NCBI GenBank assembly: GCA_030752605.1
Contig: JASMDX010000007.1
Coordinates: 1-64,000, forward strand
Length of the DNA: 64,000 nucleotides
Reading direction: 5' to 3'
Source: GCA-2731375 sp002731375
Lineage (GTDB): Bacteria > Pseudomonadota > Alphaproteobacteria > GCA-2731375
Every line of letters begins with the position of its first letter. Position 1 is the first letter of the stretch. This document shows positions 1-8,956 of the stretch, in pieces. A program made the translations under genes and the position numbers. Below the pieces are notes generated by a model that saw only the letters and a list, made by a program, of their open reading frames with translations, was not told the origin of the DNA and did no database searches.

Positions 1-132
1 GTAGAACGGCAGCAACTGGAAGCCGCCCATGCCGAACATGGGCGCGGCGTCGTGCAGCTTTAACATCTCAGCCAGGGCGCGGCCACCAGTCATGGTGCGG
101 GGGGGTTGGTTACTCAGTTTTTCTTCGGACAT
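1..132 (-). CDS. Thiamine-diphosphate-dependent enzyme, N-terminal fragment (cut by window edge)
   Basis: The reverse strand from 132 to the window edge encodes 44 residues beginning MSEEKLSNQP and continuing MTGGRALAEMLKLHDAAP, then FGMGGFQLLPFY. This resembles the start of acetolactate-synthase-like TPP enzymes, where the Pyr domain opens with a short helix (GGxALAEMLK) before a GxGG turn. The start follows the stop of the upstream gene (138-947) by 5 bases, so the two are co-transcribed. Only the N-terminus is visible, so substrate and cofactor motif cannot be judged. The family call rests on sequence style alone. Confidence 0.6.
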   Translation of the reverse strand, partial: MSEEKLSNQPPRTMTGGRALAEMLKLHDAAPMFGMGGFQLLPFY

Positions 133-137
133 GCTCT

Positions 138-947
138 TTAACTCTCTCCCGATTGGGCTTTCTTTGCGAATTCTTGCAGGCTTCCACCGACGGCCACGCC
201 AAGGGCGGCAGCGGTTTCGTTTACATGAGATACCATGCCGGTCAGCCACATGGAGCGGGCATCACCGATGCGCGCGGTTTGGCAATCAACCGTTACAGCG
301 GCGATCTTGCGTTGATCCAGGGCCGGCAGACGGGAAACGCCAATATTTTCGATCCCGACACCGGCATCATTAAAGGCGCAGGCCAGAACATCATATTTGA
401 TGGCGGATGCCGCCTCACCCCCCAGCAGGGCACCGTGCGAGGCCGTCAAAACGATCTGACCCACATCATCGGTATTTAGCAACGAAGCGGAATCGATGCC
501 CCAGATGGCCGGGCTCTCACCCTGGTTGGAAAACAGAAAACGCGCCTCTTCGTAGGCCGGCGCCTCGCCGGAGGGGCTGGGCGCCCCACGCATGGCCTCG
601 GCGCAGGCCATGGCCGTCTGACCCACGGCGCAACCCAGAGCGGCGGCCGTCTCGTTGACATGGCTGATAATGCCACGGACCGCCATATCGTCGCCGTCAC
701 CGATGCGGGCGCTGTCATGGGCCACTGTGGCTCCGGGCCGGCGCAAATCGTCCAGGTACGACAGCGAGGCAAAACCGGCACCGTCCAGACCGCCGCCGGC
801 ATCGTTCAATATAATCGCCCTGGCGCCTGCCTTGGCGGCAAGATAGCCCGCATAGACGCCGCCGTGACTACCCGCGATCAGAACCTGGTCCACATGTTCC
901 TGGCCCAATTTGGTGACCGTCGGCGCGGTAACAATTTGAATATCCAT
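138..947 (-). CDS. Conserved protein of unknown function with an internal duplication
   Basis: This 269-residue protein has no signal peptide or membrane segment. It consists of two related halves, about residues 19-110 and 161-255. The halves share the ordered blocks ASHG/GSHGG, NDAGxG, ARIGD and the 11-residue block SHVNETAAALG, separated by a less conserved linker rich in Pro, Glu and Ala. I recall single-unit proteins of this style in proteobacteria without a known function. The conserved His, Asp and Asn of the blocks could form a ligand or metal site, but that is inference. It is the first gene of a leftward unit whose second gene is a TPP enzyme, and it is divergent from E1 alpha/beta genes, so a role around 2-oxoacid chemistry is possible. 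Confidence 0.75.
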   Translation of the reverse strand: MDIQIVTAPTVTKLGQEHVDQVLIAGSHGGVYAGYLAAKAGARAIILNDAGGGLDGAGFASLSYLDDLRRPGATVAHDSARIGDGDDMAVRGIISHVNETAAALGCAVGQTAMACAEAMRGAPSPSGEAPAYEEARFLFSNQGESPAIWGIDSASLLNTDDVGQIVLTASHGALLGGEAASAIKYDVLACAFNDAGVGIENIGVSRLPALDQRKIAAVTVDCQTARIGDARSMWLTGMVSHVNETAAALGVAVGGSLQEFAKKAQSGES

Positions 948-955
948 CAGCCGCC

Positions 956-967
956 CTTCTATAGAAG
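956..967. promoter_or_regulatory. 12-bp palindrome in the divergent promoter region
   Basis: CTTCTATAGAAG is a perfect palindrome lying 9 bases before the ATG at 947 (minus) and about 50 bases before the GTG at 1018 (plus). It overlaps the likely leftward ribosome-binding site (GAAGGG). It could be an operator for both transcripts, but a chance palindrome is not excluded. Confidence 0.3.
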
Positions 968-1017
968 CAAAAAACCCGATACAAGTGCGTCGTGAGTTCG
1001 CTTAGTGGAGAAAGATA

Positions 1018-2031
1018 GTGCCCAACGACGCCGTTTATTCCAGCCATAATATCGACCGGGACCGCCTGGTCGACCTCTATCGTACCATGCGCCGTATCCG
1101 CGCCTTTGAAGAGGCCGCCGAAAAGGCCTCCCTCAACGGACAGGTCGGTGGCGCGGTGCATCTGTCTATCGGTCAGGAAGCGGTCGCCGCTGGCGTCTGT
1201 GCTAATCTGCGCCGGACGGATCAGATCACCACGACCCATCGCGGACACGGTCACTGCATCGCCAAGGGCACGGACCCGGGCGCCATGATGCTGGAACTGT
1301 TCGGCAAGGAGGGCGGCACCTGCGGCGGCAAGGGCGGCTCCATGCACATCGCGGATTTCGAGGTCGGCATGCTGGGCGCCAACGGCGTGGTCGCCGCCGG
1401 CATCCCTATCGCGGTTGGCGCGGCCCATGGCGCCAAGTTAATGGGCGAGGACAAGGTCGTGGTCTGTTTTTTTGGCGACGGAGCGATCAACCGCGGCCCC
1501 TTCATGGAGGGGCTAAATTGGGCCACGGTGTTCAAATTGCCGGTCTTGTTCGTCTGCGAACACAATGGTTTTGCATCCACCACCCATTCCGACGCGGTCA
1601 CGGGCGGTGGCGGTGCCAATGCGCGGGCCGAGAGCCTGGGTCTGGAAGCCTTCGATGTCGATGGCAACGACGTTGCCGCCGTGGACGGTCTGGTCGGCGA
1701 CCTGATCCCGCGCATCCGGGGCGGGGCTGGACCGATGTTCCTCAGCGCCCGTACTTATCGGTTGAAGGGTCACACCTCGGTCGATCCGGCTTTGTACCGG
1801 GATCAGGACTATGCGGCGGCGCAATGGAACGTCGACCCCCTGGTGCGCGCCGCGAACGAACTGCATCGACTGGGCCTCGGCGATAGCGACCTGAGCGACA
1901 TCGACAGCGCGGCGGTGGGTGAAATGGGCCGGGTCGCCGAGACGGCGGAGGCCGCCGATACCCCGGCATTGGAACATGCCTTCGCGGATATTCAGGATGT
2001 CGGTGCGCCGGTTTGGGGGTCGCGGTCATGA
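1018..2031 (+). CDS. 2-oxoacid dehydrogenase E1 component, alpha subunit (pyruvate/acetoin type)
   Basis: This 337-residue protein starts at GTG 1018 after GGAG. It carries the TPP-binding signature of E1 alpha subunits, GDGAxN (FFGDGAINRG, near residue 160) followed by LNWA and an EHN after about 25 residues. The N-terminal stretch LYRTMRRIRAFEEAA and the block HLSIGQEAVAAG are typical of AcoA/PdhA proteins. E1 alpha/beta decarboxylates a 2-oxoacid (or cleaves acetoin) and passes the acyl group to lipoyl-E2 in the cytoplasm. The beta gene follows with an ATGA overlap. Neither E2 nor E3 is nearby, so the complex must borrow these, or act as a lipoate-independent decarboxylase. The substrate is not determinable here. 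Confidence 0.88.
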   Translation: MPNDAVYSSHNIDRDRLVDLYRTMRRIRAFEEAAEKASLNGQVGGAVHLSIGQEAVAAGVCANLRRTDQITTTHRGHGHCIAKGTDPGAMMLELFGKEGGTCGGKGGSMHIADFEVGMLGANGVVAAGIPIAVGAAHGAKLMGEDKVVVCFFGDGAINRGPFMEGLNWATVFKLPVLFVCEHNGFASTTHSDAVTGGGGANARAESLGLEAFDVDGNDVAAVDGLVGDLIPRIRGGAGPMFLSARTYRLKGHTSVDPALYRDQDYAAAQWNVDPLVRAANELHRLGLGDSDLSDIDSAAVGEMGRVAETAEAADTPALEHAFADIQDVGAPVWGSRS

Positions 2032-3005
2032 GCGTCATCAGTTATCAGGAAGCCGGTCTGCAGGCCGTTGCGGAGGAAATGCGCCGCGATGAACGCGTCT
2101 GGGCTCTGGGCGAAGATCTGGGCCGGGGCGGCGTGTTCGGCCAGTATCGCGGTTTGGTGGACGAGTTCGGGCCTGAGCGCATCGCCGACACTCCGATCTC
2201 GGAAGCCACCATCATGGGTGCATCGGTCGGCGCGGCACTAGTGGGCACCCGCCCGATTGTGGAGATGCGTTTTGCCGATTTCGCCTTGTGTGCCGTAGAT
2301 GAGATGGTCAATCAGGCGGCCAAGGCGCGCTTCATGTTCGGCGGCCAGGCCCGCGTGCCCATGGTGATCCGCCAGCCCAGCGGCATGTGGCGCAGCTCCG
2401 CCGCACAGCATTCTCAATCGCTGGAGGCCTGGTACACCCATATTCCAGGTCTTGTCGTGGCCGCGCCCTATACGCCGGCAGACAACAAGGGCCTTTTGAA
2501 ATCCGCCATCCGTTGTGATGACCCAGTAATCTATATTGAACACAAAGATAACTGGACCCTGGAAGGCGAAGTGCCCGATGACGATGACTACCTGATGCCC
2601 CTGGGGCCGGCCCGCTTGGCACGGGAGGGCGCGGATCTGACCGTGGTGACCTGGTCGAAAATGGTCGGTGTAGCGGAACAGGCCGCCGAGCAGGCCGCAG
2701 CAAAAGGCATCGAGATAGAGATTGTCGATCTGCGTACGTTGTGGCCATGGGATCAGGAAATGGTCTTTGCCTCGGTGGCGAGGACCAAGCGGCTGATGGT
2801 TGTTCACGAAGCCGTGCAGGTCGGCGGTTTCGGAGCCGAGATCGCCGCCACCGTGGCCGAACACATGGCACATGTACTGGTGGCGCCCATCCGCCGTCTG
2901 GGCGCGCCCCGCGCACCGATTTCCTACGCCAAGCCCCTGGAAGACCTTTTGCGGATCACACCAGACAAAATTCTCGGCATGGCGCAAGAGCAGATGTGGG
3001 GATAA
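2028..3005 (+). CDS. 2-oxoacid dehydrogenase E1 component, beta subunit
   Basis: The ATG at 2028 overlaps the alpha stop (ATGA), which fixes the start and gives 325 residues. The order of motifs is that of the transketolase-like beta chain: ALGEDLGRGG near residue 30, DTPISEATIMG near 55, EMRFADFALCAVDE near 85 and the Tkc-domain EIVDLRTLWPWD in the C-terminal half. It forms the alpha2beta2 heterotetramer with the preceding gene, binding the pyrimidine half of TPP. No lipoyl acyltransferase gene follows; the next gene is a short coiled-coil protein. Confidence 0.9.
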   Translation: MSVISYQEAGLQAVAEEMRRDERVWALGEDLGRGGVFGQYRGLVDEFGPERIADTPISEATIMGASVGAALVGTRPIVEMRFADFALCAVDEMVNQAAKARFMFGGQARVPMVIRQPSGMWRSSAAQHSQSLEAWYTHIPGLVVAAPYTPADNKGLLKSAIRCDDPVIYIEHKDNWTLEGEVPDDDDYLMPLGPARLAREGADLTVVTWSKMVGVAEQAAEQAAAKGIEIEIVDLRTLWPWDQEMVFASVARTKRLMVVHEAVQVGGFGAEIAATVAEHMAHVLVAPIRRLGAPRAPISYAKPLEDLLRITPDKILGMAQEQMWG

Positions 3006-3091
3006 TTGGCTGTAATCGGCTGAATTATACCAATGCCCGTATTTAGGGTATTAAACCCGTGCCAGTCTGCGTTGCGCTGGAAAAGGAAAGC

Positions 3092-3355
3092 GTGCGTCAG
3101 CTGGAAGAAAACATCGACGCTAAATTCGAGACTCTGCAACTAGGCAAGAATGTGGGGCCGATGCAGGACCGCGTGCGGAAGGCGGAGGAAAAGGCGGAAC
3201 TAGCTAATCTTGCGATGGCGCCTTTGGAACGCAAGGTTATGCGCCTTTCGCAACAGCTGGAACAACGCCATGAGCAGGATTTAAGCGCGTCGCAATCGTC
3301 ACGGCCGTCGCGGCCACCCCGGCGCAGCCTGCTGTCACGTTTGTTCGGCGACTAG
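3092..3355 (+). CDS. Small coiled-coil protein of unknown function
   Basis: I prefer the GTG at 3092 (87 residues) over an in-frame GTG at 3059 because AAAGGAAAG directly precedes it. Residues 1-70 are almost entirely charged and helical (RQLEENIDAKFETLQ, VRKAEEKAELANLA), which suggests a coiled coil. The tail is Ser/Pro/Arg-rich and ends LLSRLFGD, a short amphipathic motif. There is no signal peptide. The stop overlaps the end of convergent pdeM. I do not recognise the family and it may be lineage-specific. Confidence 0.45.
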   Translation: MRQLEENIDAKFETLQLGKNVGPMQDRVRKAEEKAELANLAMAPLERKVMRLSQQLEQRHEQDLSASQSSRPSRPPRRSLLSRLFGD

Positions 3356-4032
3356 ACTCTCTTGAGGGGTAATCGCGCCGTCGGGCGGGTTGAGGGGAAG
3401 GCATGCACCTTGTTCTGCCCTAACAGATAGACTCGAAAGGGGCCTGGAAAGATCGTGCTGAATGCGGGATCGCCGACATCGAGCCCGCCTGCGTAGGCAC
3501 CGAACGCCGGCAGCACCAAACGAAGATCATCCGTGACGAAACAGCGCCGGGTCAGACGTCGCCCAGCCAGGCGGACGCTAGCCTTAGGATGCAGATGACC
3601 GGCGATCTCCCCCGCTTCCCGGCCCACGGCTTGATGTTTCAGGATCAACGGACCGCGCACCAGCGACGCGATGCCAACGCCACCCAAATGGGCTGGCGGA
3701 CAAGGGTCATGGTTACCATCGATCCAGAACCATTCCCGGCCTTGGGTCAAAGCCCGGATCGCTTCCGCGTCAGCCGTATTCAGGCGCCCTTCGGCACGCG
3801 CATCATGAAAACTATCGCCCAAACATGCGACCGCCGCCGGTGTGAATTTCGCGACAACAGAAGCTAACTGACGAAGGGTTGCCGCCGTATCGTAGGGGGG
3901 CAGGAAATGCCCCTTATCCGCCCGCGCCGAGCCCTTTTCCAGATGCAGATCAGCGACGATCAACAATGACTGCTCCGGCCAAAACAAGGCGCCGGAGTGG
4001 TGCGCGATCAATGCTGCCCCATTCACCAACAT
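3352..4032 (-). CDS. pdeM: Ligase-associated metallophosphoesterase PdeM
   Basis: This is a calcineurin-like phosphoesterase of 226 residues. The metal-binding motifs are visible in order: VADLHLEKG (DxH), CLGDSFHD (GD), WIDGNHDP (GNHD) and GEIAGHLHPKA (GHxH). The combination of an N-terminal FWPEQSLLIVADLHLEKG and a final GLDV segment is typical of the DNA-ligase-associated DNA damage response family. I chose ATG 4032 because AGGA lies about 8 bases upstream and homologues start with a similar sequence; an extra 27 upstream codons are open but unlikely. The usual partners (ligase, Lhr-type helicase) are not in the window. Confidence 0.82.
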   Translation of the reverse strand: MLVNGAALIAHHSGALFWPEQSLLIVADLHLEKGSARADKGHFLPPYDTAATLRQLASVVAKFTPAAVACLGDSFHDARAEGRLNTADAEAIRALTQGREWFWIDGNHDPCPPAHLGGVGIASLVRGPLILKHQAVGREAGEIAGHLHPKASVRLAGRRLTRRCFVTDDLRLVLPAFGAYAGGLDVGDPAFSTIFPGPFRVYLLGQNKVHAFPSTRPTARLPLKRV

Positions 4033-4239
4033 GATATTCCTGACCCATTCCAAAAATAGCTTGAAGCAAGAACCATGCTTCAAGCAGCCCTGGGTGCGGA
4101 GTTTAGCATGCACACAAAAGGTTTTGTGAGCACCAACAGATTCTTCGAGAAGGTATGTTAGGTGAAGGTCCCGGCAACGGTGAAATGAACAACCCTGGCC
4201 TCGCCACCGTGTACCGCCGATGGAAAACGGTTGTTGGCT

Positions 4240-4998
4240 TCAGCGGCCCGATACAGTCAATAGACCAGTATGCCGCTTTAGGGTCCGCAGGATCAGAAAA
4301 ACGGCAGTACCGCCGGCAAATATCCAGACCCAATAGAAATCATCGGCAAGCCATTCGGCTATGCTCATGCCTTCACCCAAGAGATCCGTCCCCAGTTCAA
4401 CCAGGGTGAAGCAAACCACCAGGGCATAGAAACCATTGTATTCCCGTCGAAGAACGGTGCGCGGGGAAAACGAAAGCTCAGTGTTTTTCCACTGCCTAAA
4501 GCGGGGTATGATTAGCGGTGTGCGAGCCGCCCAGTCACTGTACCGCGAGCGAAATTTCGCCGCCAGGAACGCTTCCTCGGCAAAGATGATCCGTTCATAG
4601 TAAAGAATGAATGTCAGCGTCACGATTACCGGCAGCCACCAGACCATGGTGGCCAGGGAGACCCCAAGCAACATGAAATAGTTACCCAGATACAGCGGGT
4701 TCCGCACAATACTGTAAATACCAACAGTGTTCAGCACTTCGGCCCGTTGTTCTCGCGCGTTGCGCCCTGACGTCCCCGCTGGCGTATACCCGATGGTCAC
4801 CACCCTGACCACCAGTCCTAGAATTGATACCAGGCCTGACAGCAGCATCAAGCCCTCTTCCGCCGCGTCGCCGAATTGTGCTTCGAAATAGCCCGATTGG
4901 GTCATGGCGTAAATCGTCAATGGAAGCAGAAAAAGGGGTAAATACCCTCGCCAACGGAAGAGAACACTACCCTGCTGGGCCATTTCGCGAAACAACAT
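4240..4998 (-). CDS. Integral membrane methyltransferase, isoprenylcysteine carboxyl methyltransferase family
   Basis: The protein has about 252 residues from ATG 4998. Hydrophobic helices are seen at YLPLFLLPLTIYAMT, LSGLVSILGLVVRVV, YFMLLGVSLATMVWW, LPVIVTLTFILYY, and two more near the C-terminus. The family signature is the RNPLYLGN block followed by YYERIIFAEEAFLAAKF and YSDWAARTP, which forms the SAM and substrate pocket in ICMT/PEMT-like enzymes. Bacterial members methylate lipids or lipid A phosphates as well as other targets, so the substrate is open. A later ATG at 4983 is also possible; neither has a clear ribosome-binding site. Confidence 0.75.
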   Translation of the reverse strand: MLFREMAQQGSVLFRWRGYLPLFLLPLTIYAMTQSGYFEAQFGDAAEEGLMLLSGLVSILGLVVRVVTIGYTPAGTSGRNAREQRAEVLNTVGIYSIVRNPLYLGNYFMLLGVSLATMVWWLPVIVTLTFILYYERIIFAEEAFLAAKFRSRYSDWAARTPLIIPRFRQWKNTELSFSPRTVLRREYNGFYALVVCFTLVELGTDLLGEGMSIAEWLADDFYWVWIFAGGTAVFLILRTLKRHTGLLTVSGR

Positions 4999-5157
4999 GT
5001 GATGGACCCTAACGTCGAGATTCTGAGAATTTGCACTTACAAATAACACAAAGACCGGCGCAAGCAAATTGCACGCTGATTGAAAGCTTTGATGGGGTCG
5101 CACCATTGCTATACCCTAGTCTATAGCGGACGCACGCATAGTCAGGAGACAGTACGA

Positions 5158-7239
5158 ATGAGTTGGCGGGTAGGCGTGGATATTGGCGGCACTTTTACAG
5201 ATGTCGCCCTGGTGGACGAGGAAACGGGACAAATCGGCATCGCCAAGGTTCCCACGACGCCGCACGATTTCGGTCAGGGCGTGGTTCATGGACTTTCCAT
5301 CGCACTTGAGGAACATGGCATCGCCGGCGGCAATGTGTCCCTGCTCTCCCACGCCACCACGGTGGTGACCAACGCCATACTGGAGGGCAAGGGCGCCCAT
5401 GCCATGCTGGTTTCCACCAAGGGCTTCCGCGATGTGCTGGAACTGCGGCGTTCGTCCCGCTCCAGCCTGTACGATATGTTCCAGGATGCGCCGGGACTGC
5501 TGATCCCCCGCTACTGCCGGGTCGAGGTTAGCGAACGCCTGGATGCCGCCGGCCAGATCGTCACGCCGCTGGATGAAGACGACATTGACGCGGTCATTTC
5601 GTTTGCCAAGGAAAACAAGATCGAAGCCATCGCCGTCTCGCTGATGTTTTCCTTCCTGAACGATGTGCATGAACGCCGCATCGGCGAAAAACTGCGCGCC
5701 GCGCTACCCGATATTCCAGTCTTTCTCTCGTCTGAGGTATTGCCGGAGATCCGCGAGTTCGAGCGCGCCTCCACCACTGCCGTCTGCGCCTACGTGGGCC
5801 CGATCCTGGAAAGTTATCTACAGCGCCTCGCCGGTGCGACGGGAGAGATGGGCTTGCCCGATCTTTATGTCATGGGTTCATCGGGCGGCGTTTTCGACGT
5901 GGCGGAAGGCTTAAAAATGCCCGCGATGGCGATTGAATCCGGCCCCGCCGCCGGTGTTATCGCTGCCGCTCTGATCGGTCAGCAATTGGACAAACCGAAC
6001 CTGCTGTCATTCGATATGGGCGGGACCACGGCGAAAGCCAGCCTGATCAAGGACGGCATCGTCGAAACTACCTCCGAGTACGAGGTCGGCGGCGACGGCA
6101 ACGTCAACCGCTGGATGAACGGCACAGGTCATCCCATCCGGGTGCCGGTGATCGATATGGCGGAGGTCAGCGCGGGCGGCGGCTCCATTGCCTGGATCGA
6201 TCCGGGCGGATCGCTCAAGGTCGGCCCGAAAAGCGCCGGCGCCGAACCAGGTCCAGTTTGCTATGACGCGGGTGGTACGGAACCTACCGTGACCGATTGT
6301 AATCTGACCCTCGGCTATCTGGATTCTAGCGCTCTGCTAGCGGGCAGGCTGGCCATCCGCTCCGACAAGGCCAAAGCGGCCATTGACAAGAACCTGGCCA
6401 ACCCGCTGGGTATCGGCAGCGATGACGCCGCCGCGGGCGTCCTAAACGTAGTCAACGCATCCATGGCAGAAGCTTTGCGCATCGTCTCCGTCGAACGGGG
6501 ACATGACGCCCGCGAATTCAGCCTGGTGGCGTTTGGCGGTGCCGGGCCCATGCACGCCGCCGAACTCGCCACCGAACTGGGTATCATCGAGGTTATAATT
6601 CCGCCCATTCCAGGCGGCTTTTCTGCCCTTGGTCTGATCGCTACGGATCTAAAGCGGGACTATGTGAAAACCCACTTCATTCCTCTTGATCAGGCAGACC
6701 CTGCAGCCGTCAATGCGGCCTATGAAGAGATGGAAGCATCCGCCAAGGAGATGCTGCGGGCAGCCAAGATACCCAAGAAAGACTGGGTTATGGAACGTTC
6801 AGCCGATCTACGATATGGCCGGCAGGCCTATGAGCTGACCGTGCCGGCCCGGGCCGGCGATGTTAACGTGGATACCTTGGCCGAGTTGGCCCAATTGTTT
6901 CACGAGAAACACCGCTTGACCTACGGCCATGACAATCCGGACGAAATGATCCAGATGGTCAATCTGCGCCTGACCGCGATTGGCCGTTTCGACGATATTG
7001 AACTCAGCTACGGCGCGAGCGCGGCGGCGGATGCGCAAAAGGGTAACCGCTCGGTATGGTTCCACCAGGGCGGGCGTCAGGACTGCGCCATCTATGACTG
7101 CGCCAAATTAGCGGTCGGATCCGAGATTTCCGGACCGGCGGTGATCGAAGCTGTGGACACCACCATCGTTATCCCGCCCGGCTGGCAGGCACGTATGAAT
7201 GGCACAGGCCATATACTCATGGAGAACAACAATGGATAA
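5158..7239 (+). CDS. hyuA: Hydantoinase/oxoprolinase family protein, A subunit
   Basis: This 693-residue protein has the two ASKHA-like nucleotide-binding halves of HyuA: VDIGGTFTDVALVD at the N-terminus, SHATTVVTNAIL near residue 65, ESGPAAGVIAAA and FDMGGTTAKASLI in the middle, and FGGAGPMHAAELA in the C-terminal half. It works with HyuB in ATP-dependent opening of cyclic amides such as N-methylhydantoin or 5-oxoproline; acetone carboxylases are a related branch. ATG 5158 follows CAGGAGACAGT, which sets the start. The stop overlaps hyuB. No third acetone-carboxylase subunit or allantoin genes are nearby. Confidence 0.92.
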   Translation: MSWRVGVDIGGTFTDVALVDEETGQIGIAKVPTTPHDFGQGVVHGLSIALEEHGIAGGNVSLLSHATTVVTNAILEGKGAHAMLVSTKGFRDVLELRRSSRSSLYDMFQDAPGLLIPRYCRVEVSERLDAAGQIVTPLDEDDIDAVISFAKENKIEAIAVSLMFSFLNDVHERRIGEKLRAALPDIPVFLSSEVLPEIREFERASTTAVCAYVGPILESYLQRLAGATGEMGLPDLYVMGSSGGVFDVAEGLKMPAMAIESGPAAGVIAAALIGQQLDKPNLLSFDMGGTTAKASLIKDGIVETTSEYEVGGDGNVNRWMNGTGHPIRVPVIDMAEVSAGGGSIAWIDPGGSLKVGPKSAGAEPGPVCYDAGGTEPTVTDCNLTLGYLDSSALLAGRLAIRSDKAKAAIDKNLANPLGIGSDDAAAGVLNVVNASMAEALRIVSVERGHDAREFSLVAFGGAGPMHAAELATELGIIEVIIPPIPGGFSALGLIATDLKRDYVKTHFIPLDQADPAAVNAAYEEMEASAKEMLRAAKIPKKDWVMERSADLRYGRQAYELTVPARAGDVNVDTLAELAQLFHEKHRLTYGHDNPDEMIQMVNLRLTAIGRFDDIELSYGASAAADAQKGNRSVWFHQGGRQDCAIYDCAKLAVGSEISGPAVIEAVDTTIVIPPGWQARMNGTGHILMENNNG

Positions 7240-8956
7240 TAGAGCCTCCCAGGATCCCTCCATGAGAACCCCAATTAGGACTGACGCCGCCACCTTCGAA
7301 GTGGTCAAAAACAGCCTGTACGCGGCGGCCGAGGAAATGAAGATCGTCCTGGCCAAGACCGCTTATTCGCCTCTGTTGAAAGTCGCCGGCGATTATTCCT
7401 GCGGCCTGTTCGATGCGGACGGCGAGATGATCGCGCAAGGTCCCGATCTGCCGATCCATCTGGGCTCCATGCCCGATGCGGTGAAGGCGGTAATCCAGGC
7501 CTTTGGCGCGTTCGAGGACGGCGATGTCTTCATCCATAACGACCCCTATTTCGGTGGTTCGCACCTGCCGGATGTGAATATCGTCTCGCCGTCCTTTCAC
7601 AAGGGCGAGCTGCTTGGTTTCGCTTGCGTGCGGGCCCATTGGCCGGATGTTGGCAGCGCCACGCCGGGCAGCTACGGCGCGGTCACGGATGTCTTTGGCG
7701 AGGGTTTGCGCCTGCCGCCAGTGCGCCTGTATGCCGCCGGTGTGCTGAACCGGGATGTGGATGCGATCATTTTCACCAATGTACGTACGCCTGATGAACG
7801 CCGAGGCGACATGAATGCGCAAATCGCGGCCAACCGCCGTGGCAGTGCCCGATTATCGGAACTGGCGGAGAAATATGGCGTGGAGACCCTGCGCCGGATC
7901 ATGGCTGAGGTGATGGATTATTCCGAGACCATGATGCGCAAGTTCCTCTCCGAACTGCCCGATGGCGAAGGCCGTTTTGAGGATTTCTGCGATGGCGATG
8001 GGGTTCTGGAACCGGGCGAGACCGAGGACGAAACCTTCACCATTCGCATGCACGCGGTTAAATCAGGCGATCGTCTAACGGTGGATTTCGCCGGCTCCGA
8101 CCCTCAGGTCGCCGGGCCCATGAATGCGCCGCTGTCAGTCTCCACCTCGGGGATCTACACGGCGGTCAAGATGGTGGTCGACCCCAACGGCATGATACCG
8201 CCCAACTCCGGCTGTTGGCGCGCCATAAACGTGACCGCGCCAGAAGCCTCTGTTGTAAATGCATCGTTCCCGGCACCGGTGGTCTATGCCAATCATGAAA
8301 TGTCACACCGGGTCTCGGACATGTTGTTCGGCGCCTTGTACGCCTTTCTGCCAGAGCGGGTCATGGCCTGTTCACAGGGCACCTCCAGCGTATTGACCCT
8401 GGGCGGGGTGGATTACCGTACCGGCGAGTCATATGTCAGCTACGAGAGTATCAAAGGTGGTTTCGGCGCCCGGCCCACGAAGGACGGCATCAATTGCGTC
8501 GCCGCCGGCATCTCGAACATGATGAACACGCCCATAGAGGTGCTGGAAATGAGCTTCCCCGTGCGGGTAGAAGAATATTCCGTCCTGGCTGACAGCGGTG
8601 GCGCGGGGCAATACCGGGGCGGTTGCGGCGCCCGGCGGATCTGGCGCGTATTGGGCAATCAGACCCGGGGCGCGGTCTGTTGCGAACGCAGCAAATCAGC
8701 GCCGTTCGGTTTGGCCGGCGGGCAGTCAGGTTCCCCCATGCGCATCACCCTGGAAGATCCCGACGGCGGCATCCGCCATCCGCTCAGCAAAGGCGCCTTC
8801 ACGGTCGCGGCGGAGGGCCGGATTATCTTTGAGGTTCCCGGCTCGGGCGGTTTCGGCCCGGCCTCGGCCCGCGACCCTGCCGCCCTGGCCGACGATTTGA
8901 AGAACGGCTATGTCAGCGCGGATGCGGCCAAACGGATTTATGGCGTTGATAGCTAA
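7232..8956 (+). CDS. hyuB: Hydantoinase/oxoprolinase family protein, B subunit
   Basis: The start at ATG 7232 follows GGAGAACAAC and overlaps hyuA by 8 bases, giving 574 residues. Family blocks are present: ALxEMK-type LYAAAEEMKIVL, HNDPYFGGSHLPDV near residue 105, FVRAHWPDVG-type CVRAHWPDVGSATPG, and a Gly-rich C-terminus DSGGAGQYRGGCGARR plus VPGSGGFGP. HyuB supplies the hydrolase half of the complex. It ends 4 bases inside the convergent SnoaL-like gene. Confidence 0.92.
   Translation: MDNRASQDPSMRTPIRTDAATFEVVKNSLYAAAEEMKIVLAKTAYSPLLKVAGDYSCGLFDADGEMIAQGPDLPIHLGSMPDAVKAVIQAFGAFEDGDVFIHNDPYFGGSHLPDVNIVSPSFHKGELLGFACVRAHWPDVGSATPGSYGAVTDVFGEGLRLPPVRLYAAGVLNRDVDAIIFTNVRTPDERRGDMNAQIAANRRGSARLSELAEKYGVETLRRIMAEVMDYSETMMRKFLSELPDGEGRFEDFCDGDGVLEPGETEDETFTIRMHAVKSGDRLTVDFAGSDPQVAGPMNAPLSVSTSGIYTAVKMVVDPNGMIPPNSGCWRAINVTAPEASVVNASFPAPVVYANHEMSHRVSDMLFGALYAFLPERVMACSQGTSSVLTLGGVDYRTGESYVSYESIKGGFGARPTKDGINCVAAGISNMMNTPIEVLEMSFPVRVEEYSVLADSGGAGQYRGGCGARRIWRVLGNQTRGAVCCERSKSAPFGLAGGQSGSPMRITLEDPDGGIRHPLSKGAFTVAAEGRIIFEVPGSGGFGPASARDPAALADDLKNGYVSADAAKRIYGVDS

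Noticed and set aside
2238..2987. A 249-codon leftward open frame opposite E1 beta
   Set aside because: It is a shadow of the real gene without a ribosome-binding site or recognisable motif.
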